DNA of 64,000 nt from Mangrovibrevibacter kandeliae (GTDB taxonomy: Bacteria > Pseudomonadota > Alphaproteobacteria > Rhizobiales > Rhizobiaceae). Below the pieces are notes generated by a model. The model had not been told where the DNA came from, made no database searches, and worked only from the letters and a program-made list of their open reading frames with translations. Below, piece by piece: positions 51,775 to 61,320 of this stretch. The position numbers and the translations under genes are program-made. Within the stretch, counting starts at the first letter, position 1. The number at the start of each line of letters is the position of its first letter. The DNA is taken from assembly GCF_024519155.1 (NCBI RefSeq), contig NZ_JANIFJ010000002.1, forward strand, positions 1-64,000, read 5' to 3'.

Positions 51775-52919
51775 CCGCGCCCCCTTCTCCCAACAAGCAC
51801 GCCGAGCGCGCGACCGACCGGCACCGGCGGCTTGCCGGCCATGATCCTCAGCCTGTCCGCCCCGCTTAGCGTGGCGGCATAGAAGCGGCCAATCACGGGA
51901 TCGGGAAGCCGGTGGAAGTGCTCCAGCACCCGGTAGCGCTCGGAGGGCGCGCCGGCCCGGAACAAGAGCCGGTTGAGCAGGCGGAAATAGCCCCGCTCGC
52001 GCCAGGCCGTGCGGGCGTGCTCGCGGGTCAGGCGGAACAGCGCCGAGGCGGAGAGATCGGGCGCGGCCGCGATCCGGTCCGCGAGGCGCACGGCGTCGGG
52101 AAGCGAGTAACCGGTGGTCGGATGGAACAGGGCTGCGGCCAGCCCGCTGGCCGGCACCCCGTCGCGCTCGGCCCAGAGGGCATCGACGTCGCCGCCGAGC
52201 GCGATCGGCAACACGCCCTGCTCCTCCCGCACGAGGTCGGCGACGCGCCAGCCGCGGCCATCGAGATAGGCGCCGATGCGCGTCCGCAGGGCGTCCGCTT
52301 CGAGCCCGGCGCCATCGGCGTAGTAGGTGTCCTCGACGAGGAGGCGGGTCGGCGAGAAGGGCAAGAGGTAGATGAAGCGGTAGCCGTCGGCCTGCGGCAC
52401 GGTGGCGTCCATGATCACTGGCCGGGCAAGGCCGTGCGGCGTGGCGAGCTCGAGCTCCTGGCCGAGAAACTTCTGGAAGCCGAGCGTCAGATGCGGGCTC
52501 GGTCGCGCGCCGCGCCCGTCGATGACGGCACCCGCGGCCATGGTCCGGCCATCGGCGAGGGTCACCCCGTCCGGGCGCAGGTCCACGACAGGCGTAACGG
52601 TCTCGATCGCATCGCCGAGGGCGCCCTGCAGGACCTCCCGAAAGCGATCGGCGGTGACGCTGGCATAGCCGGTCGCGACCCTCCGGCGTCGGTTCGGGAA
52701 CACGACCTCGTAGTCCGGCCAGCGATGCACGACGAAGGGCGCGAGCCAGGCATGCTGATCGGGCGTCAGGTCGCCGGCGTGGAAGGACCAGGTGTGCGTG
52801 CCGCCGATCGCGGGTGCCGCTTCGAGCACCCGCACGCTCAGCTCCGGCCGCAGCTGCTTCAGGCGGTAGGCGATGACGCCGTTCGCGAGGCCACCGCCGA
52901 CGAGAAGGAGATCCGGCAT
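51771..52919 (-). CDS. crtY: Lycopene beta-cyclase
   Basis: The ATG at 52919 (MPDLLLVGGGLANGVIAYRL) gives 382 residues of the CrtY type. The FAD-binding GGGLANG, the VIDGRGARPS block, FIYLLPFSPTRLLVEDTYYA, and GLAAALFHPTTGYSLPDAVR are family features. It closes both ends of lycopene to beta-ionone rings, giving beta-carotene. It overlaps crtX by one base (TGATG) and crtI by four, so the three are translationally coupled. Confidence 0.95.
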   Translation of the reverse strand: MPDLLLVGGGLANGVIAYRLKQLRPELSVRVLEAAPAIGGTHTWSFHAGDLTPDQHAWLAPFVVHRWPDYEVVFPNRRRRVATGYASVTADRFREVLQGALGDAIETVTPVVDLRPDGVTLADGRTMAAGAVIDGRGARPSPHLTLGFQKFLGQELELATPHGLARPVIMDATVPQADGYRFIYLLPFSPTRLLVEDTYYADGAGLEADALRTRIGAYLDGRGWRVADLVREEQGVLPIALGGDVDALWAERDGVPASGLAAALFHPTTGYSLPDAVRLADRIAAAPDLSASALFRLTREHARTAWRERGYFRLLNRLLFRAGAPSERYRVLEHFHRLPDPVIGRFYAATLSGADRLRIMAGKPPVPVGRALGVLVGRRGRG

Positions 52920-54193
52920 CACGAGGCGAGCCTCGCCGAGCCTTCGACGCGGGCGCGGCCAACCGTCGCCTGCTCGACGAGGTCGGCTGCCCGGTGCACG
53001 CCTCCGGCCACCGCGATCTCGGCACCGATCGCAGTCGCGCGCCTGCGATAGCCCTCGTCGCCGAGCAGCGCCGCGAGGTGCGCCTCGATCGCTCGCGCGG
53101 TCGCCCGCCACCGCGGCAGCGCCGTGCCGACGCCGTGATGGACGACGCGTGCCGCGACGCCCGGCTGGTCGAAGGCCAGCGGGATCACCAGGCTCGGCAC
53201 CCCGAACTCCAGCGCGTCCATCACCGTATTCAGTCCGCCATGGGTGATGCAGAGGTCGGCACGGGCAAGGACCGCCCGCTGCGGCGCGAAGTCCGTCACC
53301 CAGGTCGCGCCGACCGCTTCCGCCTGCCGTGCATCGAGCCCGCCGCAATGGGCGACGAGGAGCTGCGCCCCGCGGCGGCGGCAGGCGGTCGCGATCGCCC
53401 GGAACAGGGCGAGGCGGTGACCCTGCAGCGTGCCGAGCGAGGCGAAGACGAAGGGGCGGGCGGGATCGAGCGGCAGATCGAGGCGCGTCTGCCGGCCCCC
53501 GCTCCGGATCGGCCCGACCGCATGCAGGGGGCCCGGATTCTGCCGCGGCAGATCGAAGCCCGGCACGGTCTGCGCGATGCGCAGCACCGGCGACAGGCAG
53601 TCGGCGAGACTGTCCATCGCCGGCAGTCCGAAGCGCTCTGCCCAGGCGGCGATCGTCCGGCGTTGCCGTGCGAGAAGAAGCCTCGCCACCCGCTCGCCGC
53701 CGCGGTTGCGCCGCAGGCCGCGCTCGCTCGGGTCGTAGGGCCAGTCGAGGAACGGTGGCGGGAGCGCCGGCTCGGGATCGATCGGAAGCGCCGCGGCCAG
53801 CGAAATCAGCGGCAGGCCGAGATGGCGGGCGAGAAGGCCGGCCGCCGGCTCCATCTGGTCGCCGATCACCGCTTCGGCGCCGATCCCACGCAGAACTTCG
53901 GCTCCGTCGCGGCAGAGGGCATCGGTCATCGCCGCCGTGTCGGCGACGGTGCGCAGGATGCCGAACGGGCCCGAGGGATTTTCCGCATGGCGCGCCACCG
54001 CCGCCACCGTGCGCGCTCCGGCTGCCGCGCCCACTCCACGCACCGTCGTCGCGGGCGACTGCACCAGCCGCTCGGCACCATCGTTCAGCACGAAGGTCAG
54101 GCGGTGACCGCGGCGCGCCAGCTCCTCGGCCAGCGCCTCGAAGAGGCGCACATGGCTGAAGAAGGGCGGGCAGATCAGGGCGAAGTGCGTCAT
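52919..54193 (-). CDS. crtX: Zeaxanthin glucosyltransferase
   Basis: The 424-residue GT1-family protein starts MTHFALICPPFFSHVRLFEA. The N-terminal acceptor domain includes AVIGDQMEPAAGLLARHLGL; the C-terminal UDP-sugar site is ITHGGLNTVMDALEFGVPSL followed by VIPLAFDQPGVAARV. It adds glucose to the hydroxyls of zeaxanthin. It is first in the four-gene minus-strand operon. Its placement beside crtZ makes zeaxanthin mono- or diglucoside the predicted end product. Confidence 0.93.
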   Translation of the reverse strand: MTHFALICPPFFSHVRLFEALAEELARRGHRLTFVLNDGAERLVQSPATTVRGVGAAAGARTVAAVARHAENPSGPFGILRTVADTAAMTDALCRDGAEVLRGIGAEAVIGDQMEPAAGLLARHLGLPLISLAAALPIDPEPALPPPFLDWPYDPSERGLRRNRGGERVARLLLARQRRTIAAWAERFGLPAMDSLADCLSPVLRIAQTVPGFDLPRQNPGPLHAVGPIRSGGRQTRLDLPLDPARPFVFASLGTLQGHRLALFRAIATACRRRGAQLLVAHCGGLDARQAEAVGATWVTDFAPQRAVLARADLCITHGGLNTVMDALEFGVPSLVIPLAFDQPGVAARVVHHGVGTALPRWRATARAIEAHLAALLGDEGYRRRATAIGAEIAVAGGVHRAADLVEQATVGRARVEGSARLAS

Positions 54194-54455
54194 CGGGCTC
54201 CGGCAGCGCGTGGCGAATCGGCGGAACCGATGCGCGATCGATGCTTTAGCTAGAGCACATGTGCCCTGCGTCTCCCGCCCTGCCCGTCGCGACCGTCCCG
54301 ATCCCGAAGTCAGTCAGCCGGCCCGCCGGCGCGCAAGCCTGTCGTTCGCTCTGGTTCCTCGTGGACCGCAGACGGTGAGCCTGCGGCTTTCAGATCGGAC
54401 CGCGTCGGCAGCCGGCGCGGACCCCGTCACGTGCGCCCGATCTCGTCGGAGCCCT

Positions 54456-54986
54456 TTGCCGGAGCGATTGGCGGCGCAGCTCGTCCTGGCGGCCGGGCTG
54501 CTGATCGTGATGATGCTGGGCCTGCGGGCGATCGGGCGCCCCTGGACCTGCCCCTGCGGAACGATCCGGCTGTGGCAGCCGGACCCGCTGCGAAGCTCGC
54601 AGCAACTGGCGGACTGGTATTCGCTGCTGCACGTCAGCTTCGGGCTGGGGGTGTGCGCGGTGCTCCACCGCTTCGCACCCCGCTGGCCCTTCGGCGCCGC
54701 GGTGCTGACGGCGCTTGCCTCGAGTGCGGTGTGGGAGATCGTCGAAAACCTGCCGCTGGTGATCCGGCTCTTCGTGCCGCCGGGCGGTGCGCCGCCCTAC
54801 GGCGGCGACACCGTCCTCAACTCGCTCGGCGACACCGCCTTCGTGATCGTCGGAACGCTTCTCGGTGCACGGCTGAGAACGACCGGCGTGCTGCTCCTCG
54901 TCCTCCTGATCGACCTCACCGTGAGCCTGGCGATCGATGACGGCATCCTGCTGGGCGGGCTGCGGCTGATCGGCCTGCGGATCTGA
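54456..54986 (+). CDS. DUF2585/UPF0314 membrane protein
   Basis: The TTG at 54456 follows CGGAG and gives 176 residues starting MPERLAAQLVLAAGLLIVMM, which matches the short hydrophobic start of the family; longer in-frame readings are arginine-rich. The family signature GRPWTCPCGTIRLWQPDPLR is clear, followed by membrane segments (LLHVSFGLGVCAVLHRF, AAVLTALASSAVWEIVENLP) and YGGDTVLNSLGDTAFVIVGT. Function is unknown; it is widespread in Rhizobiales. It is divergent from crtX with 262 bases between. Confidence 0.88.
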   Translation: MPERLAAQLVLAAGLLIVMMLGLRAIGRPWTCPCGTIRLWQPDPLRSSQQLADWYSLLHVSFGLGVCAVLHRFAPRWPFGAAVLTALASSAVWEIVENLPLVIRLFVPPGGAPPYGGDTVLNSLGDTAFVIVGTLLGARLRTTGVLLLVLLIDLTVSLAIDDGILLGGLRLIGLRI

Positions 54987-55255
54987 GGGCCGGTTCGTCA
55001 CGTCGGCAGCGCGCGAGAGCGTCGAGGCCCGGCACGCTCCACCGCAAGGCGATAAGGCGCGCGACCCCGATCACATGCGACGCTGCCGGCCAGCGCGCCC
55101 CGCCGTCGCCGACATCGGCACGGACGCCCTTCTCCCGGACGGTCTGGATCATCGGGCTGATCAGCCGCTGGCGACAGAGGTCATGCACCTGCGGCGGGCG
55201 GAGGTCTCCGGAGGCGTTCGGCCGAGGTCGCGCGCGAACGGCCGGATGGCGCGCC

Positions 55256-56152
55256 TCAGCCAGGCTCCGGCAACAAGCCCCTGAGAAGCGGGGCATGCCC
55301 GGCGAGGCTGGCGGACATGAACTCGGTGAACAGCCTGACCCGCTTGGTCTTGCGTGTCTCGCCCTGCGTGAGAAGCCAGAGCGTTCCGTACATGTGCAGT
55401 TCGGTGCCGGGCACCCGCGCGAGGCGCGGCTCGGCATCGCCGATGAAGCAAGGCAGCGTCGTCATGCCCAGCCCCTGCAGCACGGCCGCGATCTGCGCCT
55501 CGCCGTCCGACACCCTGAACGGGATCTCGGCCGCGCGAACCTCGCCCGCGTGAGCCCAGTCCGGGACTCCATGCATGCTGATGACGATCCAGCGGAGGGG
55601 ATCGGCGGCACCCGCACGCAGCGCGGCCAGCCGCTCGCGCGACAGGTACACGCCGCCGAACACCTCCGGCCCCTTGCGGCCGTGCAGATGGACCGGCAGG
55701 GTCTTGCGGTCATAGACGACGCGGATCGCGACGTCGGCATCCCGATTGGTCAGGTTGGCGAGGTCCCCGGATGAGGCGACGTCCAGCTCGATCTCCGGAT
55801 GGCGCTGCGCGAACGCGGCGAAGTCCGGCATCAGCAGGCGGGTTGCCAGCGTCGGTGCCAGCGTCACGCGCAAAAGCCCGCGCACGGTCTGGTCGCGCCC
55901 GAAGACGCGCGTCTCCAGCTGGTGCGACGACGCCTCCATAGCGCCGGCGAGATCCAGGACCTCCTCCCCCGCCGGAGTGAGGCGGTATCCGAAGGGCAGC
56001 CTCTCGAACATGAGGGCGCCGAGCGTCTCCTCCAGCTGGGCGACGCGCCGCAGCACGGTCGAGTGGTTCACCTCGAGGCGCTCGGCAGCAGCCCGCACCG
56101 AGCCTGCACGCGCGACGGCCAGAAAATAGCGAACGTCGTCCCAGTTCATCAT
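55256..56152 (-). CDS. LysR-family transcriptional regulator
   Basis: ATG 56152 (MMNWDDVRYFLAVARAGSVR) follows GGAGTCC and gives 298 residues. The HTH is AAERLEVNHSTVLRRVAQLE with LMFERLPFGYRLTPAGEEVL after it; the HST...RR helix is the GcvA-like/VHST subtype. The effector domain runs VRGLLRVTLAPTLATRLLMP to the end. Target unknown; its neighbours are a divergent DUF6196 gene and a DUF2585 gene. Confidence 0.92.
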   Translation of the reverse strand: MMNWDDVRYFLAVARAGSVRAAAERLEVNHSTVLRRVAQLEETLGALMFERLPFGYRLTPAGEEVLDLAGAMEASSHQLETRVFGRDQTVRGLLRVTLAPTLATRLLMPDFAAFAQRHPEIELDVASSGDLANLTNRDADVAIRVVYDRKTLPVHLHGRKGPEVFGGVYLSRERLAALRAGAADPLRWIVISMHGVPDWAHAGEVRAAEIPFRVSDGEAQIAAVLQGLGMTTLPCFIGDAEPRLARVPGTELHMYGTLWLLTQGETRKTKRVRLFTEFMSASLAGHAPLLRGLLPEPG

Positions 56153-56491
56153 CGTGGACTCCGGTACCGCCGAGGTGCGCGATTGGAAGTGACCTCGCCA
56201 CATCCTTGACCGCCGATAGCACAGGCCGCCGGAGCGGCCCATTTTTGACCGCCTGCGCGCGGGTTCCCGCGTCTCACGCCCCCGCCAAGCGACAACGAGG
56301 CTCCGCGCGGACGGCCCCTGGATCTGGAAAGCACCGCGTCGCGGCCTTGCCGTCGAGGATGCTCGACCCGCGAGGCAGGCCAGCGCACCAGCGCCGTCCT
56401 GCAGGGGTGCTGCCAGACAGGCCGCAGCATGCTAGACGGCGCGCCTGCCGAGGACGGGTCCACGCTGCACGTCGCATCTGAGGGAAAGCAA
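56153..56491. other. Divergent intergenic region
   Basis: This 339-base gap separates the divergent LysR and DUF6196 genes. Reading frames here are arginine-, proline- and alanine-rich and look non-coding. No repeat, RNA gene or clear promoter hexamer pair was found. Confidence 0.5.
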
Positions 56492-56929
56492 ATGGTCGAC
56501 ATCTCCGTCGAAACACCGCAACAAACCGAACGCCGTCTGCGGCGGGCCATCGCCGAGGCGACCCTGGACGTCATGGACGGTAGCTGGTGCTTCCGCGAGT
56601 TTGCGCCTGCCGACTTCCCGGGCGCGGCTTCGCCCGACGCTCTGGCTCTCATCCGGGACGAGGACGGCTGGAGCCAGCTCGTGCCGGCATCGGACGACGC
56701 GGGCGAGACATTCGGCCTGTTCGGCTTTCACTTCCCGAACGGGCAGGACAACAGCGGCTTCGTCGGGTGGCTGGCGACCCATCTGAAGACCCGCTTCGGC
56801 ACCGGCGTGTTCGTGGTGTGCGGCTACAACGCGGCGCGGGGCGGCATCTACGACTACTGGGGATGCCCGTCGTCGCTGGCCGAAGCGGTGTTTGCCGAAA
56901 TCCGTCTCCTGAACGGTCGCGCCGGCTAG
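56492..56929 (+). CDS. DUF6196-type protein of unknown function
   Basis: ATG 56492 (MVDISVETPQQTERRLRRAI) follows GAGGGAAA and gives 145 residues. The pattern VMDGSWCFREFAPADFPGAA, WSQLVP, FGLFGFHFPNGQDNSGFVGW and GTGVFVVCGYNAARGGIYDY (then WGCP) is what I recall for the DUF6196 family, a small soluble alpha/beta protein. No catalytic role is known to me. It may be regulated by the divergent LysR gene. Confidence 0.8.
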   Translation: MVDISVETPQQTERRLRRAIAEATLDVMDGSWCFREFAPADFPGAASPDALALIRDEDGWSQLVPASDDAGETFGLFGFHFPNGQDNSGFVGWLATHLKTRFGTGVFVVCGYNAARGGIYDYWGCPSSLAEAVFAEIRLLNGRAG

Positions 56930-57064
56930 AAGGGGCCGGCATGCGCTGCCGGGGACCCGCGTCGGCTTGGTGCGCGCGGGAGCCGTCCGGCGCCCGGGCC
57001 GGCACGGGCCAGCAGCGCGCGGACCGGTGGAGGCCGACGCCGTCGCGGCCCTCGATCGGCTCGT

Positions 57065-57985
57065 TCAGCGATCCGGACCGTCGCTGCGCTCCGGATCGCG
57101 GCCGAACGCCGTCACGACCGTGTCGATGAAGCTGCGCAGCCGAGGAAGCTGCGGCCGGCGCGGCATGAACATCAGGTACATCGGACGCGAGGGCGCCTGG
57201 TAGTCGGCCAGGATCGGCAGCAGCCGCCCCGCGGCGAGCGCCTCGCCAAGCACCGCCTCCGGCTGCAGCACGATCCCCTGCCCATCGAGCGCGGCGGCGA
57301 CCAAGGCGCGTCCATCGTTGATCTGGAAGCGACTTTCAATCCGGATCGGATGGGCCATGCCGTTCTTGCTGAATACCCATTCGGCGTAGGGACGGCCGGA
57401 GAAGTTGAGATAGGCGAGGCACGTGTGGTCGCGGAGCTCTTCCGGCGTGGTCGGAGCGCCGTGTGCCGCGAGATAGGCGGGTGATGCGCAGGCGACCTGC
57501 CGATGGTCCATCAGGCGGCGAGCCGCGAGCGAGGAGTTGGGGATCGGCCCTAGGCGGATCACCGCGTCGTAGCCTTCATCCACGATGTCGACGTAGCGGT
57601 CGGTCAGCGTCAGCTCGACCTCCATCATCGGATGGTCGCGCAGGTAACGCGTGACCATGGGTGCCAGTCGGCACGCCCCGAAGCCGATCGGCGCGCTCAC
57701 CCGCAGTCGTCCGCGAGGCGTCTCGCTCATGTCCTGCACCAGAGCGTCCGCCGCCGCCGCCTCCGACAGAATGGCCCGGCAGCGGGCGTAAAACAGATGC
57801 CCGATGTCGGTGAGGCTCTGCCGCCGGGTGGTTCGGCGCAGCAGCGTGGTGCCCAGCCGACCCTCCAGCGCCGCGACATGCTTGCCGACCATCTGCGCCG
57901 ACATTCCGAGGGTCTTCGATGCCGCCGCAAACGACCCGGCGTCGACCGCCCGGACAAACACCTCCATGCTGTCCAGCCGGTCCAT
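57065..57985 (-). CDS. LysR-family transcriptional regulator
   Basis: The 306-residue product starts MDRLDSMEVFVRAVDAGSFA, the classic LysR opening. The HTH is AASKTLGMSAQMVGKHVAAL with TTLLRRTTRRQSLTDIGHLF next. The effector domain includes PRGRLRVSAPIGFGACRLAP and AYLNFSGRPYAEWVF. It belongs to the DhaQ/YafC-like group that often controls a divergent oxidoreductase, here the Gfo/Idh/MocA gene 118 bases away. Confidence 0.93.
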   Translation of the reverse strand: MDRLDSMEVFVRAVDAGSFAAASKTLGMSAQMVGKHVAALEGRLGTTLLRRTTRRQSLTDIGHLFYARCRAILSEAAAADALVQDMSETPRGRLRVSAPIGFGACRLAPMVTRYLRDHPMMEVELTLTDRYVDIVDEGYDAVIRLGPIPNSSLAARRLMDHRQVACASPAYLAAHGAPTTPEELRDHTCLAYLNFSGRPYAEWVFSKNGMAHPIRIESRFQINDGRALVAAALDGQGIVLQPEAVLGEALAAGRLLPILADYQAPSRPMYLMFMPRRPQLPRLRSFIDTVVTAFGRDPERSDGPDR

Positions 57986-58103
57986 ACTGCAAACTCCTGG
58001 TTTCTACTGACCCTCTTAAGTTGCCGATTATACCTGTTCCGTGCCCGAGTATATCGACCGTCTCGAGCCCCGGCCTTCACAGGGGCAGCAAAGGAGGCAC
58101 TCC

Positions 58104-59198
58104 ATGCCCGAGACGATCCGCGTCGGCATCATCGGCGCCAGTGCGAGCGGTGGCTGGGCCCGCGAATCCCACGTTCCGGCCGTGCAGCGGCTGGACGGCC
58201 TGGAACTCGCTGCCGTCGCGACCAGCAGTATCGAGACCGCGGAGGCGGCGGCCGCGGCCTTCGGTGCCCCGAAGGCCTATGGCAGCGGGGCGGAGCTCAT
58301 CGGCGATCCGGACATCGATCTCGTGACCGTGGCGACGCGCGTCCCCGACCATCGTGCGCTGGTGCTCGCTGCGGCAGCCCAAGGCAAGCACGTCTACTGC
58401 GAATGGCCGCTCGGGCGCGGGCTCGCCGAGGCCGAGGTCATGGCCCTGGCGGCGCGGCAGGGCGGGGTTCACACGGCGATCGGCCTGCAGCTTCGCGCGT
58501 CGCCGGCCGTCAAGCGTGCGCAGGACCTGATCTCCAGCGGCGCCGTCGGACGCGTGCTCGGCCTGAACGTCGTCTCGGCGACGGAGGGCTTCGGCCCCCG
58601 CGTTCCCGAAGCCTTCCTCTATCTCGAGGAGCCCGAGGCCTTCGCGAACCTCGTGACGATCCAGGGCGCGCATACGCTCGACCTGGCGATTGCCCTCGGC
58701 GGCGCGCTGACAAGCGCCAGCGCTCTGACAACCGCACAGTTCCCGCAGATCCAGGCGGGCGAGACCGGCGAAAGACGCTCGCGCGCGACCTTCGATCATC
58801 TGCTGGTGCAGGGCCGCCTCGCCGGCCGGAGCACCCTGGGCCTTGAGGTCGCCGGCGGCCGAGCCGGCGGATTGCCGTTCCGGGTGGAGGTGTCCGGTGA
58901 GGCGGGCGTGCTGCGTCTGGAGGGCGGCGCGCCGCGCGGCGCCCAGTCGAGCGTCCTCACGCTGTCGCTGAACGGCGAGCCGCAGGCGGTCGACGGCCCC
59001 GCACCGGGCCCGCTGCCGCAGACCGCGGTGAACGTCGCGGGCGTCTATGCCGAACTGCGGGACGACATCCTGGGCGGCACATGGTCCTGCCCGGGCTTCG
59101 ATCATGCGGTGAGCCTCACCCGCCTGGTCGAGGATCTGTTCGAGTCCTCCCGCTCGGGCACCCGGCGCGAGGCGTCCGGCTGGCCGACAGCCTGACGC
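58104..59198 (+). CDS. Gfo/Idh/MocA-family oxidoreductase
   Basis: ATG 58104 (MPETIRVGIIGASASGGWAR) has AAAGGAGG upstream; the product is 364 residues. The Rossmann domain shows GIIGASASGGWARESHVPAV and LELAAVATSS. The usual EKP catalytic motif is changed: the sequence reads HVYCEWPLGRGLAEAEVMAL, with Trp in place of Lys. The C-terminal half carries TIQGAHTLDLAIALGG, which provides the catalytic His region. Family members oxidise or reduce sugars and cyclitols with NAD(P). The EWP change is seen in a subgroup (gal80/YvaA-like) and may mean a different or regulatory role. Confidence 0.88.
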
Positions 59199-59260
59199 CG
59201 CTCGGCTCGTCCATCTCGCCTTGCCCGTGCAGGGTCTCTTCCACAGACAGGAGTCCACCC

Positions 59261-60103
59261 ATGCGAAAGCTCGTCAGCCTTGCCGCCGCTGCTCTGATCG
59301 CAATGGTCAGCACCGCCGCGCGCGCCGAACCGCCCGCAGCGGAGGTGCGCCTCTACACCCTCGATTGCGGCCGGATCGACTTCGACGACCTCAAGGTCTT
59401 CTCCGACACGGGCGAGCATGACGGCGAGAGCGGGGTCTTGCCGGTCTCCTGCTTCCTCATCCGTCACGGCGACGACTGGCTGCTGTGGGACGCCGGGCTC
59501 GGCGACGAAATCGCCGCAAGTCCTACGGGCCGCGTCGTGGTCGGCCTGCACTTCCGGGTTCCGCGGACGCTGGTGTCCCAGCTTGCCGAACTCGGCCTGA
59601 AACCGGACGACATCCACTATGTGGGACTGTCCCACCTGCACGCCGATCACAGCGGCAACGTCGCGCTCTTCCCGCATGCGACCTTCCTGATCGCGCCGGC
59701 CGAACTGCAATGGGCGAGCGGGACGCCGACGCCGGACGGCGTTCTGGCGGACCGCGTGGCGGCGGTCCGCCGCAGCCGCATCCAGCCGGTGCCGGGCGAT
59801 CTTGACCTGTTCGGCGACGGGACGGTCCGGCTTCTGACCACGCCCGGCCATACGCCCGGCCACCACAGCCTGCTTGTCCGGCTCCAGAAGGCCGGGACGA
59901 TCCTGATCTCGGGCGATGCCGCCCATTCGAGGCTCAACTACGAGAACGAGCTCGTGCCGCTCGGCAATGTCAGCCGGGCCGAGACCATCGCCTCGATCGA
60001 GCGGCTCAAGGGGCTCGCGGCCCACTTCCATGCACGCGTCATCATCGAGCACGCCGCGGACGTCTTCGACACCACCCCACGCCTGCCGGCGTATCTGGAC
60101 TAG
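59261..60103 (+). CDS. Probably exported metallo-beta-lactamase-fold N-acyl-homoserine-lactonase-like hydrolase
   Basis: ATG 59261 follows ACAGGAGTCC; 280 residues. A signal peptide (MRKLVSLAAAALIAMVSTAA, RAE) precedes EVRLYTLDCGRIDFDD. The metal site is the lactonase-type LSHLHADHSGN (HxHxDH), with TTPGHTPGHHSLLVRL, ISGDAAHSRLNYE and a final His region ARVIIEHAADVFD. The layout YTLDCG...SCFLIRHGDDWLLWDAGLG fits AHL lactonases of the AttM/AiiA type. It lies 62 bases after the Gfo/Idh gene, so they probably form one transcript. Quorum-signal cleavage is inferred; other lactones are possible. Confidence 0.85.
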   Translation: MRKLVSLAAAALIAMVSTAARAEPPAAEVRLYTLDCGRIDFDDLKVFSDTGEHDGESGVLPVSCFLIRHGDDWLLWDAGLGDEIAASPTGRVVVGLHFRVPRTLVSQLAELGLKPDDIHYVGLSHLHADHSGNVALFPHATFLIAPAELQWASGTPTPDGVLADRVAAVRRSRIQPVPGDLDLFGDGTVRLLTTPGHTPGHHSLLVRLQKAGTILISGDAAHSRLNYENELVPLGNVSRAETIASIERLKGLAAHFHARVIIEHAADVFDTTPRLPAYLD

Positions 60104-60312
60104 GGCGTCAGGCGGCAGCGGAGGCGTCGCGAGCGGCGATGCACCCGCGCGGCGGCTGTCGGACACGCCACCGGCGATGCGCTGCCCCGGGCCGACCGGT
60201 GACCGACGGCGAGACCGGGCCTCGTCGCGACCCGGCTCATCTCGAGCGCGACCCGGGGCGAGGCGCATCACGAGGACAGCCGCAGGACCGTCCGGGGCCC
60301 GCGGCATCGGTG

Positions 60313-61320
60313 CTAGCCAAGACCCTTGCTGCGGAGCCAGTCGCGGAGGGCCTGGACCAGTTCCTCCTTGCGTTCGAGCGGCAGCCAGTGCCCGGACGGC
60401 AGGGTCACCATGGTGAGGTCCGGGCAGGCCTCCCGCATCGGATCGCCCTGGCGATTGCCGGTGATGGTGCAGATCTGGTCGAACGTGCCGTTGACGAAGA
60501 GCACCGGCTGCAGGACCCGCCCGCCGTCGCGCGCCTCGAGGGCGAAGGCGATGTTGGCCTCGTCGTTCATGTACCACGCGCAGGACGGACGGAAGCCGGT
60601 CGCATCGAAGCTCTGGACCAGAACCTCGAAATCGGCCGGAGGCCAGAGGGCCGGATCGGGCTCGGTCGGCGGTGCGCGATGGGCGGCGCCGAAGCGGCCG
60701 CCCTTCTGCGTGACTATGGCGTTCGGCGAGGCCGTGCTGAGGCCTGCGGGATCACCGGGTTGGAAGATCGACGCCAGCGACGCGGCCTTGTCTGCATCGA
60801 GATCGGCGACGGCTTGATCGAAGTGCCGGGTGTAGTAGCGGTAGTAGTCCCACTGGCCGTCCGGATACCGGTCGGCGGGATAGATCGCCCGATCGACCAG
60901 GGGCACAAGCGTGCGAAGCGCGTGGCCGGCCGGCTGATAGGCGAGCGAGACGAGCGCCAGGGCGCGACTGCGTTCGGGCCGATGCGCGACGAGCTGCGCG
61001 GCGACGACCGCGCCCCAGTCGTGGCCGACCCAGATGGCGGGCCCACCGCCCAGATGGTCATGCAGGTCTGCCATGTCCGTCACGATCGCCTCCATCGTGT
61101 AGGCGTCGGTGGCGGCGGGCGCGGAGGAGCCGCCGAATCCGCGCAGATCGGGCGCGATGCAGCGCCATCCCTCGGCAGCGAAAGCCTCCATCTGGGCGCG
61201 CCACATCAGGCCGATACCCGGCCAGCCGTGCACGAAGATCATCAGCGCTCCGTCGGCCGGCCCGCACTCGTGGTAGCGCGTCGTCTGGCGGGGCGTGGTG
61301 AAGGTGCGGGACGTTGGCAT
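60313..61320 (-). CDS. Alpha/beta hydrolase, epoxide-hydrolase-like
   Basis: Start 61320 (MPTSRTFTTPRQTTRYHECG) gives 335 residues; the ribosome site is poor, so the start is uncertain. The oxyanion motif is IFVHGWPGIGLMWRAQ, the nucleophile elbow is IWVGHDWGAVVAAQLV (Asp nucleophile, as in epoxide hydrolases), and the late catalytic His is in VTLPSGHWLPLERKEEL. A cap domain lies at PLVDRAIYPADRYPDGQWDY. It would open epoxides or cleave halides; substrate unknown. It is convergent with the lactonase gene. Confidence 0.85.
   Translation of the reverse strand: MPTSRTFTTPRQTTRYHECGPADGALMIFVHGWPGIGLMWRAQMEAFAAEGWRCIAPDLRGFGGSSAPAATDAYTMEAIVTDMADLHDHLGGGPAIWVGHDWGAVVAAQLVAHRPERSRALALVSLAYQPAGHALRTLVPLVDRAIYPADRYPDGQWDYYRYYTRHFDQAVADLDADKAASLASIFQPGDPAGLSTASPNAIVTQKGGRFGAAHRAPPTEPDPALWPPADFEVLVQSFDATGFRPSCAWYMNDEANIAFALEARDGGRVLQPVLFVNGTFDQICTITGNRQGDPMREACPDLTMVTLPSGHWLPLERKEELVQALRDWLRSKGLG

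Noticed and set aside
55075-55284. Short plus-strand ORF between the DUF2585 and LysR genes
   Set aside because: Arg- and Pro-rich, no ribosome site, and it overlaps the 3' end of the LysR gene.
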